Below, in pieces: positions 11,651-22,779 of a stretch of DNA of 64,000 nucleotides. Origin of the DNA: Cristatella mucedo (Eukaryota > Bryozoa > Phylactolaemata > Cristatellidae); assembly GCA_009760855.2 (NCBI GenBank), contig WPIO01000070.1:1726001-1790000 (forward strand), given 5' to 3'. Within the stretch, counting starts at the first letter, position 1; every line of letters starts with the position of its first letter. The notes beneath the pieces are model-generated. The model ran no database searches. It saw nothing but the letters and a program-made list of their open reading frames with translations, and was not told where the DNA came from. The position numbers were made by a program, and so were the translations under genes.

Positions 11651-11760
11651 CTGTTATAATAATCATAATAAGGCACTTTATCAAGCGCCCTCAGACAACT
11701 CAATCTCTATCTAGGCGCATTACATTTGCTGCAAAGGGAATATGCAGGAGCAAGATCTGA
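11651..11760 (-). repeat. LINE-A 3' tip
   Basis: The plus strand reads AATAATCATAATAAGGCAC, then TATCAAGCGCCCTCAGAC and TTTGCTGCAAAGGGAA. This is the reverse complement of the family-A 3' terminus. Confidence 0.8.
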
Positions 11761-12079
11761 AAGACTTTCATGTAGTCTGAGCTAGACCCGTAAAAAGTAG
11801 CCCCGATAAGAGCATAAAGGATCAAACAAACAGCCCAGCAAGCAGCTGTCATCAGTGAGGCAGCTCGAGCGGAAGCAGTAGCTGGAAGTGCAACCGGAAG
11901 TGCAGTAATCAGACTCAGTTTAGGATTCCAGCAGGACCACTGCCCTGGACCAATCGGAGGGTAGGATCGCAGGGTGAGAAAGGTAGAACTCTCAGTGCAG
12001 CACTATTTCATTACATCGGTCCCGTCAAGTCTGGCTGGATCTGCTGCTTCGGCTTCGGTCTGTTTTGGTTCTGTTCGGT

Positions 12080-13029
12080 TGACTCTTGTCTGTTGGAAAG
12101 GCTGTAAAGGTTGAAAAGGCTGGAAAGGACTGTTGTCTGTTGGAAAGGCTGATGCTCAAAATTGGCTCTGCCAGCATATCTCCTGTTGAATCAGCTCGAA
12201 ATCTTAATGTCATGTTCCAAAATGACCTCTCGTTAGACGACCACACCAGCTCCGCAGTCAAGTCTGCCTACTTTCAGCTTCATAACATCGCTAAAATTCG
12301 GGCTTGTTTAGATAAGGATACCACGCCTAAGTTGGTCCATGCATTTGTGACATCCCGTCTTGACTTCTGCAACTCACTGCTTGCTGGCCTAACGGCATGG
12401 GCAATCAGGCGATTACAGCTATTGCAAAACTCCGAAGCTAGGTTTGTCTGTCGTGAGCGTCGCAGTTGCCACATCGCTCCACTTCTCGCCGACCAGCACT
12501 GCCTACCAGTCAAGCAACGGATCGACTTCAAGGTCTTGTCACTCACTTTGAGGTCGCTTCATTCTTTGGCTCCAACCTATCTTTCAGATCTACTCTCCCC
12601 CAGGCAAAGCATTGTACCACCCTCTTTTGGAATCCAACAGTTTACCAATACCTCGTACAAACCTCAAATCCTTTGGCGACCGTGCATCTAGTTCGTACAC
12701 TCCCAAAGCCTGGAACGCACTCCCGACATGCGTCACAACATCCCCTGACTTGACCACATTTAAAAAGAACTTAAAAACACCTATTTAGGACAACATTTAT
12801 TGGATCCCTGTGATTCGTCCTTGATATGCTTATGCGTTATGAGACTGTGCATGCTGCCACTAACCACATTTGCATGCTGACCCTGTGCATGTCACCCCTA
12901 ACCATGTTATTCATGTTGTTTGTTACTCACCATTCAATGGCGGTTCCCTTTGCAGGAAATGTAAAGCGCCTAGAAAGAGATTAAGTTCTCTGGGGGTGCT
13001 TTATAAAGTACATTATTATTATTATTATC
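12080..13029 (+). pseudogene. LINE-A copy, reverse transcriptase C-terminus and 3' UTR
   Basis: The open part (to about 12691) starts in the family block ERLMLKIGSASISPVESARN. It continues through the C-terminal domain of an L2/CR1-clade reverse transcriptase: DKDTTPKLVHAFVTSRLDFCN, RRSCHIAPLLADQHCLPVKQ, LHSLAPTYLSDLL. A frameshift near 12600 moves the last block ([14 protein letters not shown]) to another frame. The GCATGC-rich 3' UTR, the AAGCGCCTAGAAAGAG stem-loop and an (ATT)n tail follow. The copy is 5'-truncated, lacks the YADD box and is inactive. Confidence 0.85.
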
Positions 13030-13324
13030 TGATTCGAAGGCTGATTCGATGAAGTTTGAGTGTCGCTAGTTGTTGATCTTCACTTTCTAAGCAAGCGTCA
13101 TTGAGCGATTCTTCCGAGCGGATATCTGAGTCCCTTCTTAGCGGGGACGTCTTTAATTCCCAGTCAGGGTATACGACATCGGCGTTCCATGTGTCTTTTG
13201 TGCCCTGCCCCTTTGTAAAATACAGAAAACCTTTTCCTCGCTCATCAGAAAGAGTCGTCCCAATTATAGCCCATGTCAAAGTAACAGCTGCACAAAGCAC
13301 AAAGGAAGCAGCTGCTGGCTGTGG
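13025..13324 (-). CDS. candidate exon of a membrane protein (uncertain)
   Basis: A minus-strand frame preceded by an acceptor-like TGTGTTTTGGTCAG codes for 99 residues. A hydrophobic segment of about 18 residues (SFVLCAAVTLTWAIIGTT) is followed by a polar tail with mixed composition (YFTKGQGTKDTWNADVVYPD, then RRDSDIRSEESLNDACLESE). I do not recognise the family. The composition looks more like protein than the surrounding noise, and the plus-strand frame over the same bases looks like its shadow. The stop codon lies inside the (ATT)n tail of the neighbouring LINE-A copy, so the original frame may have been cut by the insertion. No partner exon is identified. Confidence 0.3.
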   Translation of the reverse strand, partial: PQPAAASFVLCAAVTLTWAIIGTTLSDERGKGFLYFTKGQGTKDTWNADVVYPDWELKTSPLRRDSDIRSEESLNDACLESEDQQLATLKLHRISLRIR

Positions 13325-13554
13325 CTGACCAAAACACACTCAACGAACATTCCGCAATACAAAGTCGGTACGGCGTTATGTAAGTAACGACAGAATAATA
13401 AGATGCTCTATCTTAGAGTAAGTGTCATTACCGTAGGAACATAAGAGCAGGGGCTACAGTTCACCCGCACCGTTCGGTTCGTCTCGAGTTCGACGTGGCT
13501 CTAGGCGACAGCGGCAGCCAAAGCGGTGGCTTTACAGCCTCAATTTTTAGATGC

Positions 13555-13905
13555 CTAAGTTTCAGCGACTGAACCTGTGGCTGAAACTGTGGCATGGCTG
13601 ATAGAGCCGTAGCCGACTGAAACTGTGGCATGGCTGATAGAGCCGTAGCCGACTGAAACTGTGGCATGGCTGATAGAGCCGTAGCCGATTAAACCTGTGG
13701 CATGGCTGATAGAGCCGTGGCCGACTGAAACTGTGGCATGGCTGATAGAGCCGTGGCCGCCTGGGTTGCTGCTACCAGGGGTGCTGTCACAGCAGGTAGA
13801 TGCATCGCCATCAGATAGATGTACCACTGCCACCACTGCTGCTGCAGCCAGAGACGCTACTGCCAGGTGTCTTCGGCAATAATGTTTTAGCCAGATGTCA
13901 GCCAT
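13555..13905 (-). CDS. possible small secreted repeat protein, or an open minisatellite
   Basis: An ATG at 13903-13905 opens a 116-residue frame. Residues 14-29 (LAVASLAAAAVVAVVH) resemble a signal-peptide core. The rest is mostly repeats of a 12-residue unit, GYGSISHATVSV, coded by the 36-bp minisatellite at 13564-13770. The unit is a multiple of three and all six frames stay fairly open, so openness alone does not prove coding. No splice signals or conserved family were seen. Confidence 0.25.
   Translation of the reverse strand: MADIWLKHYCRRHLAVASLAAAAVVAVVHLSDGDASTCCDSTPGSSNPGGHGSISHATVSVGHGSISHATGLIGYGSISHATVSVGYGSISHATVSVGYGSISHATVSATGSVAET
13564..13770. repeat. 36-bp minisatellite, about 5-6 copies
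   Basis: The unit contains GAAACTGTGGCATGGCTGAT and AGAGCCGTAGCC. Copies differ by a few bases (GTAGCC or GTGGCC). Confidence 0.95.
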
Positions 13906-14379
13906 TGTATTTTAGCGATTAATATGTCAGCCATTTGAGGTCAATTGGTGCCCAGGTCTGGGTCAAGTAACAGGCTTTCTGTTGTATCTGAATGCTCGAT
14001 GTTGTCTGGACCGGAAAATTGACGTCAGCTGGCATCTGGAGACGCTGTCTCTCGCTAGGCAAGTCCGAGCAGCGACTTTGGTGGATGACAAAGGACCGGA
14101 ATTGCTTTTCGCCAACAGAAAAGAATGTCACTTAATTTGCTACCGTGCTGCTTATGGTCCGCTCCTTTTCGCCGTGGATTTGCTTTGACGTACTTCTTCC
14201 TTTTCCGATTTAGTAGCCAGACGCTTTTCCAATTATGACAGCCAACGAAGTTAATCTTGCGGTAGGTTCAAAGTCCCTAGCTCTGCCAGGCTCTGCTTGA
14301 TGTGCTCTCGAACAGATACTGACAGCATACTTGAGCCTGCTTCTGTAATCATCAGATGACACGAGACCGGTGCCAACAG
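13906..14379. other. no gene assigned
   Basis: Overlapping frames on both strands (13919-14188) show no motif and lack an ATG in the better-looking one. Confidence 0.3.
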
Positions 14380-14800
14380 CATCTGCCATCGGTGAAATTG
14401 CTATGCAGCCCTGCCATAACCGAGATTTGTAATGCTTCTTTGGGAAAAGGGGTCGTCCCCAAGTCCTTCAAATCGGCAATAGTTAGACCCATACTTAAAA
14501 AGCCTGGATTATATACAGAGGTCATTGCAAACTATCTCTCAGTCTCCCTTCTTCCTTTCTTATCAAAGATTCTTGAAAAAATTGTAGCTTGGCAGCTGGT
14601 TGAACATATTGAAAAGAATGAAATGTCAGACATTTCAATCAGGGTTCAAGAGGCAGCACTCCACTGAAACTGCTCTCCTCCGTGTTAACAATGACATTCT
14701 ACGTGCCAACGATGACGGGAATGTCACTGCCCTAGCTCTGCTAGATCTTTCAGCTGCATTCGACACCATTGATCACGTTGTTCTACTTGAACGATTGAGA
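14380..14800 (+). pseudogene. LINE-A reverse transcriptase N-terminal part
   Basis: Two frames, shifted near 14650, read FKSAIVRPILKKPGL, then LLPFLSKILEKIV, then QSGFKRQHSTETALLRVNND, then LALLDLSAAFDTIDH. These are consecutive blocks of a non-LTR reverse transcriptase. LDLSAAFDTIDH carries the first catalytic Asp. This part is upstream of what the other copies retain; it is frameshifted and inactive. Confidence 0.85.
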
Positions 14801-14802
14801 AC

Positions 14803-14895
14803 AACGATCGGGCTATACAAAACTCCCCTGCGTAACACCCACATAGTCTTTATGTCTTTGTGGAGTTACAGACGGAGATACAACAACAGGTAATA
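14803..14895 (+). repeat. LINE-B 3' tip fused to the LINE-A fragment
   Basis: The reverse transcriptase sequence passes directly into CTATACAAAACTCCCCTGCG and TGGAGTTACAGACGGAGATA, the family-B 3' end. Confidence 0.75.
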
Positions 14896-15000
14896 AGTAA
14901 TTCAGGGATTCCGTACTCCGCAAAATAGCTCATGCGGAGACGAATAGACAGCCGAGAACTTGGGAGTGCATGCAAAACATATTTTGTAACAACGTTCCAC

Positions 15001-15300
15001 TCAGACTGACCTCCACTCCGTGGATCTCATTGACTGATCATCGACTGATCTGATAGACTGATCTGTGTATGAAGAGGTTAAAGACGGTGCAGCAGCATTG
15101 TCTAGAACAATTGCTAGCGGACGGGACGCGTTCGATAATAACTTCTTTTCTTTGTAAAGCTCTCTGCAGGCTTCCAGGTCGTACATTGGTGCAAATTTTG
15201 AGCTGATCACCGCAGAAAAAATTATGCATGTCGCACGCTAGCATGAGATATCGCACGAAATCTTCCGTCACAGCTTTAGTCCACTTATTTGGCTGGGGCA
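15001..15300 (-). pseudogene. exon-like minus-strand segment with one frameshift
   Basis: Downstream of an acceptor-like TTATGTCACTGCAG on the minus strand, one frame reads WTKAVTEDFVRYLMLACDMH. After a run of six T (plus-strand 15216-15221), the next frame reads SSKFAPMYDLEACRELYKEK, then LLSNASRPLAIVLDNAAAPS, ending in TGA at 15001-15003. The two halves meet at the T run, so a one-base length change there would split one original frame. I do not recognise the family. It could be a last exon with a sequencing error or a pseudogene piece. Confidence 0.35.
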
Positions 15301-15489
15301 CTGCAGTGACATAAATAGTTGTGAAAATTAGTCACACTTGACCTTAAATTGCTTGTCACCCTTCCTGGTCTTGGTCGGCGGATCGATTAAGCCAACTTGC
15401 ATTATTTCGAATGGCTTTGATTGACTATTGTTATAATTATTATTTGACTTCAAATGTATGTGACTAAGAGGGACGTAAGGTTTCCGCAT

Positions 15490-16345
15490 AGGGGCGTCTG
15501 ACCTGCTTAAAGCTCAAATCAGCTCCGCAAGCCTATCTTCTGCTTCATCTGCACGGAATCTCAGTGTCCTTTTTCGAAGTGATCGTTCATTAGAGGGTCA
15601 CATAAGTTCCACGATCAAGTCTCCCTACTTTCAGCTACATAGCATTACTAAATTTGGGCCTGCTTAGGCAGGGAAACTACATCCAAGTAATTCCATGAAC
15701 TTGTGACATACCCTAACGAATGCTGTAAGTAACTGTTTGCTGGTCTACCGGCCTGTGCAATCAGGCGGTTACAGTTGGTGCGCAAAACTCTTCAGATAGG
15801 CTTGTCAGTAGTGTGTGTCTCAGTTATCATAGCAAACCACTTATTGCCGACCTGAACTGGCTCCAAATAAAGCAGCATATCGACTTCAAGATTCTTTTAA
15901 TTCCGTTTAGATCTCTTTATTCTCTTTCTCCAGCCTACCAATCAGAACTACTCCTCCACCAGGCTAGGCATAGTACCACCCGATTTTCTGACTCAAATAA
16001 TTTAGCCATACCTCGTGCAAAATTCAAATCCTTTGGAGACCGTGCCTTTAGTTCGTATGCTCCCAAATCCTGGAACTCATTTCCTACCGAAATCACGACA
16101 TCCCCAGCCTTGACCACATCTAAAAATACATCTGTATCTCGCCTCACAGAATTTAATTGTTCATCGTGATTCGTCCTTTGTTAGCTCATTCTTGCTCACA
16201 CTGCGCTTGCTGCCAGGAACCATATTTACATGTTCAAACTACGCATATTACCACTAACCTAATGGTCATGGTTTCTTTACAGCATAGGTATATTGCGTAG
16301 AAAGCGATACAGTTCTCTGATGGTGCTATACAAACTATTATTAGT
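15490..16345 (+). pseudogene. LINE-A copy, 3' part
   Basis: Decayed reverse transcriptase C-terminus: SKPLIADLNWLQIKQHIDFK, then [19 protein letters not shown], with several frame changes upstream. The 3' UTR and ATT-rich tail follow (TATTATTATTATTCATC). Confidence 0.85.
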
Positions 16346-16349
16346 AATA

Positions 16350-16780
16350 GTATTATTATTATTCATCCAAGGTCGCTGGTCCACATTTCTTCATATTCAA
16401 ACTATTGAGGTAAACATACTGAGAAACCCGATGCAGACCTCAGAGAAACTAAGCACCAAAAAAGAAATTCTTCTCGAATGGCGGACGATCCCACAATTCT
16501 CAGTTACAAATGCATTGTTCTATAGATGGAGCAATGCTGCCACTGCTAGCGAGGTATGTATTGGGGTAAATCAAGAATGCGTAATTTCCTCCGACAAATG
16601 TCAATTCTTGTAAGATACCGTCATGCGAATGACCCGCTAACTTAAAAAACAGCCATGCAGCAGCTGGCGTCCATTCGGTCCATCGACACAAAAGCATTTT
16701 GGAGACCTACTGTTTGTGCTTAAGTTTTTGAAGGATTTATTCTCGCTGAAGAAAGCACACGGAAGTGTTGAATTACGTCA
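16350..16780. other. no gene seen
   Basis: A plus-strand frame crossing from the LINE tail (16293-16613) has no recognisable motif. Confidence 0.3.
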
Positions 16781-16789
16781 GTAGAATCG

Positions 16790-17065
16790 TGGGAATTCAT
16801 TTTTTTAATTATTGCGATTTATCATGGCATTTTCTGAGTTCTTGCGACTTGTCCTTTATGTGCTTTTGCATGCTTACACTGCATGCTACCTCTAATTATT
16901 TTGGCATGCTGACACTGCCCATATTACCTTTACTCAGATTATGCTTGTTGACACTGTACATGTTGCAGCTATTTGATCATGCTTCCGTTACAGCATATGT
17001 AAAGTGTCTATAAAAAAATAAAGCTATCTAACGGCAGTATAAAAATGTGCTATTATTACTATTGT
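16790..17065 (+). repeat. LINE-A 3' UTR fragment
   Basis: GCATGCTxxCACTGC-type motifs, then GTAAAGTGTCTATAAAAAAATAAAGC in place of the usual stem-loop, then TATTATTACT. Confidence 0.65.
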
Positions 17066-18070
17066 ATCGCTAAATTTTACAGCTGATTAGACCAGACATT
17101 GTCCAGCCGGTATCTTCAGTGTTTCCTGTGCCTTTGGTATCCATCCATGTCGAAGTTGATAATTCAATTGTAAATATTTATTTTACAGGATATGAAGTCA
17201 TGTTTAAGGAACAGGCTGAGTGTGCTTGCATAACTACTGGCGATACATCATCTTCAAATATTTCTAAGAAAAGTGCATTTCATGTCAATGTGAGATTGAC
17301 CACATGTCTTAAATAGTTCTCGTGTCCAAGATAAATATCACGGCGGCGATCGATTCTGAGTCAGTAACCAACGTATCGAGTTGCGCACAAGGGTTGAGAA
17401 GCATTAAGTGATTGTTGAAACTTGCACATACTATTCTGATAGAGATCCGTTATTTTTACTGATTCGCTAAGAAAATTTGACTAGTTCGCTACAATACGGC
17501 ATCGCTTGTCTGACTTAAATGAAATAAATTACTTTGGTGAAGTTACGTAGTCGAGATAATTTGCTGATCGAGTAGTGTACTAGGAACAGTTTTTATTTTA
17601 GATAATTTTGATACACTATTGGATAGGATTATTGATCCTTTGGCTGCCGACTCTAGCTATTTCTACGGTGGGAGTATACAGTCGGAGGAGGCTGTTAATA
17701 ATTCGCCACTAACTTGTCCAGACATAAATCAGCCTTCGGTCCTTAAACGTCGGGTAAACGCTTTTTTGGTTCGCTCAGCGGTTTCATTAGCTTGATCTTA
17801 TTGAAGTTTAGGTTCGCGTTGTCACGCGTATCAAGTATTGGCGGGACAATGAGGAGAGATGATCAGATAAAGCTATCGCATTCATCTGGACACTTAGAAG
17901 ATAGTGTCCGTGTCTTCAAAAGAAGTTCTAGCAATAGAGGGTGTGAATGCATCGACATCTTATGACAGAAGATATAGTTATGCATATTGCACTAATGCAT
18001 TGTTGAGGATTTATGCTTTGTTTTCAGTCACGGCTCGATCACGTGGCGCTACTTGACCAAGAGGATTTTA
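17066..18070. other. no gene seen
   Basis: AT-rich sequence. A 65-codon frame at 17119-17316 has no family resemblance. Confidence 0.3.
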
Positions 18071-18073
18071 TCC

Positions 18074-18090
18074 ACACACACACACACACA

Positions 18091-18131
<41 letters not shown>

Positions 18132-18172
18132 GCACGCACGCACATACACACGCACACACACACACACGCATG

Positions 18173-18207
<35 letters not shown>

Positions 18208-18217
18208 CTGTGTGTTT

Positions 18218-18278
<61 letters not shown>
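18074..18278. repeat. CA / TG compound microsatellite with dyad symmetry
   Basis: A (CA)n arm with GCACGCACG interruptions leads to CATGTATATATATATG and then a (TG)n arm. The two arms are reverse complements in bulk, so the array could fold into a long hairpin. Confidence 0.9.
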
Positions 18279-18279
18279 T

Positions 18280-19670
18280 ATGCTTAGCAGCTATTCTGCA
18301 ATCAGTATCCCGTGCATTAGGCCAGCTTGCAGCACGTGCCTTGCGAAAGCAAAACTGAGCTGAAAACTGAAACAGAAACACTGAAAACTGAAACAAAACT
18401 GAAACACTTCCGCTTCCGCTTGCCACCAGCGCACTGCAGTGCAACATTGCCTCCTCCGATGCATTGACTCGAGAAGACCTCCGTGCTCTATGTTCGACCG
18501 AACTATTCTTATTCACACGAGTATGAATAATTAGGTGCCTGCTCGCCCCCCCCGGAGTATGCACAGCCACAGCTTGAAAAGGCCTTGCACACACGTTCTA
18601 CGATCCCCTCAATCAGTGAGTGGGAAAGGCTACTGGATAAGGTGTAAATAAACCGCTTTGCCATTAGCAACTGCATCTGCGATTTAGCTGCAGTGGCTTC
18701 ACATCTTCAATGGGAAGAGCGACTACGACCGCGTTTCACAGTATTAACTTAGTCGAAGCAGAGGGATCCAGCTCGATGTTGCTGTCATTCCAGTCAACAC
18801 TGAGAGATTTTGCATGGCTGTCTTTCCAATCTTTTGATGATGTAATCGGTCTCACAAGTGCGCAGTGCGCACACAGTGCGCAGCACTGCGCAGAGAAACT
18901 TGGCACGAGTCGTTCGCTTGAGAATGGGAGCAGCTTTCGGACTCGTGGCGCAGCCCGAGATTACGTGGCATCAGGCAAACGACAGGTGAGCGCCTTCGCC
19001 AGCGGCAGCTGCGGTGGCAGCAGTGGACGTCTTTGCAGCGGTGGCCGCAGCCATGCGTACGGTGTTTAATTCTCAGTGCTTTCTACATAAAGATTGGACC
19101 AGTGGCGTTACCAAGATGAAATAGTTGCCGTCTCTTGCATGACCAGAGGTCATTCACAAATATTTGAAGCTATTAAAAGTAACTAATGAAGCTATTAATT
19201 GATGCTATTAATCCTATTCGAAGTAACCTTTTCAGTTACTCTCAAAGGCTACGACATTAGCACTATAAACGGGAAGCTGGGTTTTCATGCACTCCAACTA
19301 CGACTTGTGTTGTAACCCAGCTTCCCACAGGACTCCTACGTACATCCAGATTGATGCCTTGGTGACGGCTGCAGTCCTAATGGGTCTGCAAAATAACGCC
19401 TTTGCTCAAATTGCCTCATTACTCACCTCAGCACTTATGAACTCAGCTCAGCGCTTGAAGAGCGAGAAATGCTGAGGTCCAGAGCCAAACTCAAGAACAT
19501 TCCAGACAGCTCTCCTGAGCGTGCTATATTAGCATAACATTTTTGACAAGGCCTGCGACAATAATCCAGCCTTCAATGCTTAACTGCTGTAACCCTTCTG
19601 CAATGTCTGCGAGGCAAACTGAACTCGTGACTTATGCCGACATTTCAGAGACCTGCTCGCTTGCACCGCT
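18280..19670. other. no assigned gene; GC-rich patch at 18840-19060
   Basis: CTGAAACA units repeat at 18359-18410. A 119-codon plus-strand frame (18710-19069) starts with ATG but shows no domain or splice pattern I can support; its end is a Gly/Ser-rich low-complexity stretch. Confidence 0.3.
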
Positions 19671-19735
19671 CTCTCTCTCTCCCTCTCTCTTCTCTCTCGC
19701 TCTCTTCCTCTATCTCTCTCTCTCTCTCTCTCTCT
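19671..19735. repeat. CT microsatellite
   Basis: CTCTCTCTCCCTCTCT-type repeat beside a LINE-B 3' end, the same arrangement as at 8450-9340. Confidence 0.9.
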
Positions 19736-19764
19736 GCATAACTCTATTTTTACATCTTAATATA

Positions 19765-20135
19765 TCTCTGTATGCATCTCCGTCTGTAACTCCACAAAGC
19801 CACACAGACTATGTGGTTGTTATGCAGGTGAGTTTTGCAAAGTGAAATCACAGCCTAATAATAATAATAATAATAATAATTCACTTGATAAAGCGCCTAA
19901 GCTACTTTAGATACGTATTCGGTAGCCAAAAGACTTCATCTCACATTAAAAAGAGAAAGTGGGAGGCATAGCTGAGTTAGAGAAGAGTTGAGGTAGTGAA
20001 TAGCATGGGAGTATCAGCTCTTGACGGCTGGAAAGGATGTGCCATAGTCGGCAGCATGAGAGTAGTTGTCGTTGCATAAGAATCGTGAAAGCGAGTTTCA
20101 CAGTCTAGGATCTGCTGCTACATTCCTACTTATCC
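19765..20135 (-). repeat. LINE-B 3' part
   Basis: Matches the family from the terminal ATCTCCGTCTGTAACTCC through AAGAGAAAGTGGGAGGCATA to GAGTAGTTGTCGTTGCATAAG. An (AAT)7 run interrupts it at 19858-19880. Confidence 0.8.
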
Positions 20136-20264
20136 CCACATCCATAGATTCCCGCATCCATACATAACCACATCCCCAAATCTTCATTTCCGTACAATCG
20201 TACATCCGGACTCTCCATCTACTCAATTGCCATCTCATTTCTTTAACTCTATCCCTATAATTAT

Positions 20265-20289
20265 CTCTCTCTCCCCCTCTCTCTCTCTG

Positions 20290-20357
<68 letters not shown>
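20265..20357. repeat. CT then AT compound microsatellite
   Basis: (CT)n passes directly into (AT)n. Confidence 0.9.
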
Positions 20358-20358
<1 letters not shown>

Positions 20359-20359
20359 T

Positions 20360-21390
20360 TTCGCTCGTCGACCAGAGGGGGTTCCTCAGTAATGCCGCTG
20401 GCTTAGCTTCTCCTTGGCCCCGCAGTCTTAGTAAGAGCATGCTCAGGAGAAAAAATGCGGTGAAACAAAGGCAAATGCCCGGCGCTTCGAGAAAGGACAG
20501 GGTCCGCCGCCGCCGCCGCCGCGTTTGCAGCTCCGCCTCACCGATTACTTAGATTAGCGAGCTAACGAGCAGCTCGAAAGGGCAGAGCGCATTCGCTCGT
20601 CATCCGGGCGATGGCAGCGCTGCCGCAGCTGCTCGAGCAATGCGCTAAATCCCATTAGCAGGAAGACAGACTCCGTTCTTTGTTTATCACCGTTTGTTGC
20701 TAAAGAAACCTACGAGCCGCCGCTAATTGCCGCAAGCGTTTACTTGCCATATTGCTCGGCTCCGCTCGGCTTCCGTCGTGCTTGCAGGCGCAGCGGTGGC
20801 CTTCACCACATCGCTGTCCGACCGTTCACCTATTCGCCATTTGCCAGCAGGCGGCTGCAATCGTGAGAGTCGTGCGGCGCTCAGCGAAGAAAGCACTCTC
20901 AAGGGTGCGAGGAGAACAGGAAGTGTCACTAAGGAAGGAGAGCACTCTCACGTACAGGTGAGCCTGACACGCAGGTGAGCCGCTCAGTCTGACTGCTTGG
21001 TCTGCGAGGCGAACTGCGCCAATGTAAATGCTACCGAGGTCTTGTCTCCGCGAAAGTTGGATAGGCTATTCGTGTAGAACGGCAAAGGACGTTTTCCTGG
21101 CCGTATTGAGCCGCGCTTGCGTCAACTAGGCTGGTCTGCCAGACCGTCGGCTGCTACGACGCTGCTCGCTCGCTGCTTCTTCACCTCCAACCTGTGAGAG
21201 GCGGGGCTGCCCATCTTTAAGGTGCAAGCACCTCGGTTCAGCCGTTTGGTTATCTCACGCTCAGTGCAGTCTGGAGGGAACTTGAACTAGAACATCTTCA
21301 AAGACTCAAGAGCCCGCAGATTTGAAGAGCGTTATCTATATATCGGCAGAAGGACCCTGGCGGCCATCGCCCAGCTTAAAGAGCAAAACC
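20360..21390. other. CpG-rich patch, possible promoter or 5' exon, unassigned
   Basis: CCGCCGCCGCCGCC at about 20507-20522 and generally CpG-rich sequence to about 21200. GTGAGCC sites (near 20957 and 20973) resemble splice donors, but the open frames over them lack an ATG. Confidence 0.3.
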
Positions 21391-21399
21391 CATGCTGCT

Positions 21400-21885
21400 G
21401 TAATGTAATCTATCTCCGTCTGTAACTCCACAAAGTCATAAAGATCATGTGGGTGTTACGCAGGAGAGTATTGTATAGCCCACTTACAGCCTAAGCCACT
21501 TTCAGTACGCATTCGGTAGCCAACAGACTTCGTCTCACGCAACAAAGAGAAAGTGGGAAGCATAGCAGAGTCAGGAGAGCAGTTGAGGTAGTGAGTAGCA
21601 TAGAAGTAGCAGCTCAGTACCGCTGAAAAGGATGTGCCATAGTCGGCAGTAGGAGAGTAGTTGTCATTGCGTAAGAATTGTGGAAGCGAGTCCCACAGTC
21701 TAGGACCTGCTGAGCTAAAGCTTCTGTCGCCAACTGTCTTTAAGCGAAGGAATGGGACAGCTAATGTATTGTCCACGCAGGACCCGAGGGCGCGAGTAGG
21801 CTGAAACTGTTGCAGCAGTTCAGCTAGGTACGAAGGAGCCAAGCCGTGGTGCTGGCAGAACTCAAGCCCACGACAACCCTTGGGG
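21400..21885 (-). pseudogene. LINE-B C-terminal domain and 3' end
   Basis: A 128-residue minus-strand frame reads [14 protein letters not shown], then VPFLRLKTVGDRSFSSAGPR, then LWDSLPQFLR. This is the C-terminal region of an L2/CR1-clade LINE and differs in sequence from family A. It is one of the best-preserved family-B copies. The 3' end is the shared TGGAGTTACAGACGGAGATA block. Confidence 0.85.
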
Positions 21886-22249
21886 CGCCGGGCGGGTGTG
21901 ACTTAGCATTACGTCTATTCACAAAGAGCTCGCCTGTCGAGAAACCAGCATATTATAAGCATGTACCTAAATTATAAACTACCAAAGAATGTCGCTCACA
22001 TGAAATCGGTCAACTTTGGCTTCAACGAATAAAGCACCTGCGTAAGTATGCCTATAATTTGCAGCTGAATTGACAACTCCTAAAGCATTTACGCTATCCT
22101 ACTGGGTATCCAGGAAAATAATATAGTTATTACACGCTGGTTGCACATTATTTGTGGCTTCTATCGAGACTGATAAAGATGTAAGATAACTATCCTTTCG
22201 TCCGATGGCACACAGGCCACGGGGGGCAGGGGTATCAATTCGTAGCGTG

Positions 22250-22385
22250 GCATCTCCATCAAAATGACATACAGCTATGCCTGTACGAATGCATGCATGT
22301 GTGTATGTATCAATGTATGTACGCACGTATTTATGTATGAGCACATGCATTTATGTACGAATGTATGTAGTTACGAATATGTATA
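22250..22385. repeat. degenerate ATGT/ACGT-type microsatellite
   Basis: ATGTATG-like units with many substitutions. Confidence 0.7.
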
Positions 22386-22387
22386 TT

Positions 22388-22775
22388 ATTTATATAAGTC
22401 TGTAACTCCATAAAGCTACACAAACTAAGCGAGTGATGCGCTGTAACGTTTTCCTTAGCACACTCAAAGACAAGGCGGGTTTTTACGCACGTGGTAGCCA
22501 ACAGAATCCACCTCGCATAACAAAGAGACAGCAAGAAGCCTAGCAGAGTCAGAACTACAGTAGAGGAATCAAGTAGTATTCAATTATCTGCTCAGGATAG
22601 CTGGAAAGGATGTGTCAGAATTGGCTGCAGGACAAATATCGATGCTCAAAAAAAGTCAACTGAGTGAGCGAGTGAGTTGCACACAGTCAATGATCAGACG
22701 AGCTAAAGCTTCCACCTCCAACGGCTGGCTCCAAGAGTGTTGAAACTCAGGAAACTCAGCTAATCTTTAGTAATT
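22388..22775 (-). repeat. LINE-B 3' part, diverged
   Basis: GTCTGTAACTCCATAAAGC, then GTAGCCAACAGAATCCACCTC and AGCTGGAAAGGATGTGTCAG are recognisable family-B blocks. Confidence 0.7.
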
Positions 22776-22779
22776 AAAA

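Noticed and set aside
20723-20978. Two overlapping frames resembling signal-peptide proteins
   Set aside because: The plus-strand frame starts with TTG and not ATG, and the CpG-rich composition explains the openness on both strands.
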